Shown one piece after another: positions 59,720-64,000 of a stretch of DNA of 64,000 nucleotides; position 1 is the stretch's first letter, and each line of letters opens with the position of its first letter. A program made the translations under genes and the position numbers. Under the pieces are notes generated by a model. It was not told the DNA's origin. It saw only the letters and a program-made list of their open reading frames with translations, and ran no database searches. The stretch is from Paludibacteraceae bacterium (GTDB lineage Bacteria; Bacteroidota; Bacteroidia; Bacteroidales; Paludibacteraceae), in assembly GCA_905235505.1 (NCBI GenBank), contig CAJOMJ010000015.1:1-64000 (forward strand), given 5' to 3'.

Positions 59720-60628
59720 CTATCTCTCAGGTATCGGATTCACCTGTACTTGTCCGCGATGCTTGAAAGCAGAGGGAGACATGCCCATCACTTTTGTGAA
59801 CACGCGTGAGAAATACAAGGGGTCGTCATAGCCGAGCAATGGAGATATCTGATTGATACGCATACCATGCAGGTCAAGCAGTTCGCACGCCTTCTGTACT
59901 TTCAGACGGGTGAAGTAGTCAAGCGGCGGATAACCTGTCTTATGCTTGAAGACACTTGAGAAGTGAGAAGGCGAATATTCGATATAGTCCGCTATCTCTT
60001 TCAGAGTAAGTTTTCGCTGGAGGTTGTCACGCATATAATGAATAGCACGTTCTATCACATCAACTCCTGCACTGCCTCCGCTCTTCACATGACGCCATTT
60101 CTCCGAATATACAAGCGAGCCGAGGAAATGATAGAGGCAGGCTATGGCATAGTGCATATTGTCCATTCCATAACCCATCGACATACAACTGAATATCTCT
60201 TCGAAGAGTTGCAGGCGTTCTTCGATATGCGAGTCCTGCGCAATAGGAATCTCTGCGGCACAAGGCTGCCCCTGGGCAAAGAACGAGGCCTTGTCGCCTT
60301 TGAAGTGAATCCAATAAATCGTCCAAGGTTCATCGTCAGAACTCCCATAAGCATGAGGTATGTTCTGAGGAAGAATGACAAACTGATTACGCTCTAATTT
60401 GTGGTGCACATCAGCCACATCGAACCACCCCTTGCCATTAACACAATAGAGCAACACATACTGACCCACACCTTGCGGGCGGTGAACCTCATGACCTTCT
60501 GCCAGCGGATAATAACCAATGTCGGTTATGTGCAGGTCTTCTCCAAGCGGGTCATGCTCCAACTCTTCAATAACGGAGTTAGGCAATACTATCACACGGG
60601 AACCGGGAAATCCGTCTAATCGTTTCAT
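59720..60628 (-). CDS. AraC-family transcriptional regulator with cupin sensor domain
   Basis: 302 residues, soluble. The N-terminal half is an AraC-binding cupin (QYVLLYCVNGKGWFDV, FVILPQNIPHAYGSSDDEPW), expected to bind a small sugar. The C-terminal half has the two HTH motifs (LTLKEIADYIEYSPSHFSSV; ISPLLGYDDPLYFSRVFTKV) and the signature end MSPSAFKHR. It resembles the MelR/RafR/RhaR type controlling sugar use. It lies directly upstream of the GH36 promoter on the same strand and 34 bp after the DUF5107/TPR gene. It is probably the activator of the alpha-galactoside operon. The direct cytoplasmic sensing differs from the membrane regulator of locus 1. Confidence 0.92.
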   Translation of the reverse strand: MKRLDGFPGSRVIVLPNSVIEELEHDPLGEDLHITDIGYYPLAEGHEVHRPQGVGQYVLLYCVNGKGWFDVADVHHKLERNQFVILPQNIPHAYGSSDDEPWTIYWIHFKGDKASFFAQGQPCAAEIPIAQDSHIEERLQLFEEIFSCMSMGYGMDNMHYAIACLYHFLGSLVYSEKWRHVKSGGSAGVDVIERAIHYMRDNLQRKLTLKEIADYIEYSPSHFSSVFKHKTGYPPLDYFTRLKVQKACELLDLHGMRINQISPLLGYDDPLYFSRVFTKVMGMSPSAFKHRGQVQVNPIPER

Positions 60629-60662
60629 AAGTTAGCAATATTGAAAGGTTTGACATCTATGG

Positions 60663-63600
60663 TTATTTACTGATTTCTTCAAGCAAGAGTTGTGCCGACT
60701 GGTGATTGATATCAAGAGTAAGCAGTTCTGTCAGACATTGTCCGGCAAGAGCCTTGTTGCCTTTGCCTATGTATGCAAGCCCCATAACAAAGAGGCAGTG
60801 AATACGGTTGCGCACATCGAGGTCGTCTTCCCAGATAGCGAGTTCGGGCAGCGAGACAGCGAAGTAGTCAATACGGCAGTCATGGTCGGTTATATGTTTC
60901 TTTCCATGCTCGAGCAGGCGGTCAAAGAGCATCTGTGCACGCGTCTCGTCTCCCATGGCACGCCATGCGAGAGCCTGATAGTAAATCATGTCAGGCTGCG
61001 AGTCGTTATAGTAGAACGCCTGTTGCGGTTCTGTCTGCCCGCATGTGGCCTTGCGGAAACACTGCAACGCTTCCTGCTCTTTCCCCATACTGCTAAGGGC
61101 GACACCCTTGTAGTAGTCGAAATCGTTCTCCGGCATAGTCTCAAGTTTGCCCTCACCGAGATTCTCGGGGAAAGAGTCTGCCCTGCAAAGCAACCCGTAT
61201 GCCTCGGTAGCCTCGCCCTTGTCCAATGCTTGTTTGGCAAGTTCACGGAGACTGAGTTTGTACTGCCCGGTGATTTTGCCTTCGCCGCCTTCCCATGGGT
61301 GGAAATGGCGCGAGAGAGCAAGGTCGAGCGCCTTCTTATATTCGCCGTGCTGGTTGAGCAACTGAACATATTCCACCACCATATCGTCGCGCTCAAGCAC
61401 AAGAGTCATGTGCTGCTCAAGCAGGGTGCGGCGCTCGGCGTAGCCCAGTCCGAGTTTCTTGTAGAGTTGGTACAACTCCATAAAGACTCGCGAGTCGGTA
61501 GTGTCAAGACTGAAAGCACGCTCAATAGCCTTGCGGGCCTGCTGTTTGTCGTTCTTCTTGTTGTAGTAAACCAATGCCATGTTTCTCCACACGGTGGGGA
61601 AAGTGTCATCTATACTTATCGAGAGCAACCAGCTTTCAGCGGCATCCTCATACAAGCGTTTGGCATATTGGAAATTGCCGAGATAATAGAGTGCCTTCGG
61701 AGAATCCGGATTGCGCAGGATGGCATTCTTGAGTATTCTCACTTCTTCCTCGCGATTGGGGAAGCAGCCGTCAGGGCAGGCGGACTCCGCCTTAAGCAGC
61801 ATATCTGCCGCCTCTTGTCCGTTGCCTTGGGCATATAAGAACTCCGAGAGCGCATAATATACAATAGGATATACATTGCCTTCAGTGTGTTCTACACAAA
61901 CATTGAGAATACTTATAGCCTCAGTGTAGAAACCTGCTGAAGCAAAGTCAAGAGCATATTCTATAAAGTCGTGTGCAGTGGCACGCAGACCGGCTAATAC
62001 CGCATCTTGAGTCCAACCGTCCTCTCCGAGCATATAGAGCATGTATCTTGTTCCGAGGTTCAGACCGTCAATCTCAAGAGTCTCCTTTGCTACTGTCTTC
62101 GCTTCTTCTGTTCGCCCGAGGCGTACAAGAACCATCGATTTGAGCAAGAGTGCCCGTGTATTATGGGCATTACGTACAAGAGAGCGGTTCACAGCCTGCA
62201 ACGCCTCCTCATAATCACCTTTCTTCGACAATGCCTGAGCAATAAGCATAAACGCACTATCCTGCCATGCGGCATTCCACGTAGCCTTCCAGAGGTTCTC
62301 AAGAGCCTCGTCGGTCTTGCCCTGCTGCAGCAGTGCCACACCGAGATTGAAATACGGCTCGCCATCGTACGGATTAGGATTGCGTTCAGTGAGAGTCTCT
62401 ATTGCTTTTCTCAGATATGTCTCCGCCTCTTCGGGTTTGCCCTTGCGCATCATCAGCAAGCCCATGGCATTGTTGCAGCGTATATCTCCTTCGTCGCGAC
62501 GCAGAGCCTCGAGATAATAGTCTTCGGGGCGGTAGGTGGCATGACGGTATTGCTCCAAGTGCAAGCCGGTGAGATACAACTGCTCCTGCAACTCTATCTC
62601 CTGCGGCAGACGCTGGGGCTTTGCGGGGTCGGGCACAGGGCGCTCGTTTGATTTGGTCTCAGGCGTGTATGTGAGCAGGCACTTGCCGCTTTGGTCGCTT
62701 ACTGCAACCGAGTAGTTCTCCTCAAAAGAGTCATCTGCATGCAACTCTTGTGCGAACACCTTCTCCGGAGCCACATCAGCCTGCCACGAGCCTATCACGC
62801 CCTTATCCTTGTGTCTCAGTTCAATCTGCAGGTTCTGTGCAGGAGAAGTCGTATATACGATGAGTTTGGCGTTATCACCTGATACAGAGAAATGCAGAAG
62901 CACATCTTTGTTTGCATTCTTCACCATACCCACCTCGCCGTACGGCATGAAATATTGTGTCCATGTACGCTCTTCGTATGGCTGCAGCCAGCTGAAATCA
63001 GGTTGGTTGTCGCAATACATGCCGGTCATGAGTTCTATGTAGGGTCCGTTATGGTCAGTGAGGTTTCTGTCCCATGCACGACCGAAATCACCATTGCCCC
63101 AAGTCCACTGTTTCTTTCCGGGTGATACATGATGATTGGCAACGTGAAGCAACCCGCCTTGGGCATTGTCTTCGTAGCCGCCTACGAAATCATACTTCGA
63201 TTTCACTGCCATATACGACGTCGGCACGGGGATATTGATGTATCGCGATATATCCGTACCCGGAGCATAGTTATGCTTGTAATACACACCGTGAGAAATC
63301 GGGAATTCAGTCACGTCACGCTTGCCATGGTCATACACTGCATTCACATCCGGCGGAAAGACAGAGTAGTAATGCTCATGAACCACTACAGCCGGATTAG
63401 CCCACCAGAGGAAAGTCTGCGGATACGGGGTTCGGTTGAACAATCTCACCTTGATTGCGAGATATGCAGTATCGGGGTAAAGAGTAAAACCCTGTGCGCC
63501 CTGCGTGCGAAGCATACGCTCTATCTCACCGCACCACACCGTCTTGCTGCCGTCGGCATTCTCTTCAATGCGGACATCGGTAGGGAGAAATGTGGAAGGA

Positions 63601-64000
63601 CGGTGGTGCTGAGGCCAGTTGAACTCTATACCTCCTGATATCCAAGGACCCGTAAGACCCACAAGAGCAGGTTTTATCACTTCATTGAAATATACGAAAT
63701 GACGCTTGCGGCACTTGTCCCATGCCATCTGCACACGACCGCCCAACTGGGGAAGAATCATTATCTTCACATAGTAGTTCTCAAGAAAATATGCGTCGTA
63801 TGCCACATCTTTTTTCTCATCCTCTATCTTTTCCACCACAGCGTACGGATACACAGAGCCGCTACTGCCCTGATATACCCGCTTCTCAAGGAAAATCGGG
63901 TTCTTCTCTTCTTTTCCTATACCATAGGTGGGAATAAGCACTTGCTCATGCCATGCGCGGACTTCTCCGCGTTCATTAACCGTACTCTCTGTAATGTCTT
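60663..64000 (-). CDS. DUF5107/TPR protein (5' end beyond the window)
   Basis: At least 1112 residues. A GTG at 63941 could be taken as start, but the frame stays open to the window edge (ESTVNERGEVRAWHEQVLIP), and family members begin with this region, so the start lies outside. The first 430 residues are a DUF5107 domain with ILPQLGGRVQMAWDK, GGIEFNWPQHHRP, TFLWWANPAVVVHEHYY and FPPDVNAVYDHGKRDV, probably a galactose-mutarotase-like beta fold (inference). The rest consists of many TPR repeats (NPYDGEPYFNLGVALLQQGK, KALYYLGNFQYAKRLYEDA). It has no catalytic proof. It lies 34 bp before the AraC regulator, hence probably co-transcribed, and may bind or process sugars for the locus. Confidence 0.85.
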   Translation of the reverse strand, partial: DITESTVNERGEVRAWHEQVLIPTYGIGKEEKNPIFLEKRVYQGSSGSVYPYAVVEKIEDEKKDVAYDAYFLENYYVKIMILPQLGGRVQMAWDKCRKRHFVYFNEVIKPALVGLTGPWISGGIEFNWPQHHRPSTFLPTDVRIEENADGSKTVWCGEIERMLRTQGAQGFTLYPDTAYLAIKVRLFNRTPYPQTFLWWANPAVVVHEHYYSVFPPDVNAVYDHGKRDVTEFPISHGVYYKHNYAPGTDISRYINIPVPTSYMAVKSKYDFVGGYEDNAQGGLLHVANHHVSPGKKQWTWGNGDFGRAWDRNLTDHNGPYIELMTGMYCDNQPDFSWLQPYEERTWTQYFMPYGEVGMVKNANKDVLLHFSVSGDNAKLIVYTTSPAQNLQIELRHKDKGVIGSWQADVAPEKVFAQELHADDSFEENYSVAVSDQSGKCLLTYTPETKSNERPVPDPAKPQRLPQEIELQEQLYLTGLHLEQYRHATYRPEDYYLEALRRDEGDIRCNNAMGLLMMRKGKPEEAETYLRKAIETLTERNPNPYDGEPYFNLGVALLQQGKTDEALENLWKATWNAAWQDSAFMLIAQALSKKGDYEEALQAVNRSLVRNAHNTRALLLKSMVLVRLGRTEEAKTVAKETLEIDGLNLGTRYMLYMLGEDGWTQDAVLAGLRATAHDFIEYALDFASAGFYTEAISILNVCVEHTEGNVYPIVYYALSEFLYAQGNGQEAADMLLKAESACPDGCFPNREEEVRILKNAILRNPDSPKALYYLGNFQYAKRLYEDAAESWLLSISIDDTFPTVWRNMALVYYNKKNDKQQARKAIERAFSLDTTDSRVFMELYQLYKKLGLGYAERRTLLEQHMTLVLERDDMVVEYVQLLNQHGEYKKALDLALSRHFHPWEGGEGKITGQYKLSLRELAKQALDKGEATEAYGLLCRADSFPENLGEGKLETMPENDFDYYKGVALSSMGKEQEALQCFRKATCGQTEPQQAFYYNDSQPDMIYYQALAWRAMGDETRAQMLFDRLLEHGKKHITDHDCRIDYFAVSLPELAIWEDDLDVRNRIHCLFVMGLAYIGKGNKALAGQCLTELLTLDINHQSAQLLLEEISK

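Noticed and set aside
63941..63943. GTG at 63941 as start of the DUF5107 gene
   Set aside because: The frame continues upstream to the window edge with family-like sequence, so the real start is outside.

Overview
The window looks like a chromosomal segment of a Bacteroidales bacterium, most likely Prevotella-like. The evidence is two SusC/SusD loci, Bacteroidetes-type promoters (TTG/TTTG, about 20 bp, TAnnTTTG) before many genes, type IX secretion (T9SS) C-terminal tails, a C10 (interpain/streptopain-like) protease, and the short C-terminal tail ending in a 'LGQ' motif that is common in Prevotella-like genomes. TAG, TAA and TGA are all used as stops. No tRNA, rRNA, CRISPR array, integrase or transposase was seen.

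Layout. (1) 1-8880, housekeeping: a glycosyltransferase, an arginine deiminase-family protein with a possible export signal, a rubredoxin/flavodiiron protein pair, enolase, cysteine synthase and a DAACS-family symporter. (2) 8943-27950, polysaccharide utilisation locus 1: a tightly packed minus-strand operon (propeller-like ELWxTDGT protein, SusC, SusD, surface lipoprotein, esterase, GH2 beta-galactosidase, two purple-acid-phosphatase-like phosphoesterases, small secreted protein). It is divergent from a membrane-spanning propeller/Y_Y_Y/AraC regulator that has no kinase or receiver domain. (3) 27966-42200, a second minus-strand unit: a promoter at about 42200, two lipoprotein cassettes with nearly identical flanks, a GH95 alpha-L-fucosidase-type enzyme, a 3086-residue LamG-containing secreted protein and a small accessory lipoprotein gene broken by an in-frame TAG. 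(4) 42200-42700, a non-coding stretch with two long related stem-loops. (5) 42716-64000, alpha-galactoside locus: GH97, aldose 1-epimerase, a T9SS-secreted clan GH-D alpha-galactosidase, an FG-GAP repeat surface protein, SusD, SusC, GH36 alpha-galactosidase, an AraC regulator and a DUF5107/TPR protein cut by the window edge. A C10 protease lies convergent in this block.

How the genes may work together (inference). Locus 1 would bind and import a galactose-containing glycan that probably carries acyl and possibly phosphate groups, removing them with the esterase, phosphoesterases and beta-galactosidase. The GH95 unit adds fucose (or L-galactose) removal. Locus 2 would use alpha-galactosides such as raffinose-family oligosaccharides or galactomannan side chains: surface and periplasmic alpha-galactosidases release galactose, the epimerase converts the anomer for uptake, and the AraC protein probably controls the promoter at about 59690. 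The least explained part is the lipoprotein cassette region at 40145-42157, where non-coding and micro-ORF flanks are about 98% identical but the lipoproteins between them have diverged strongly.
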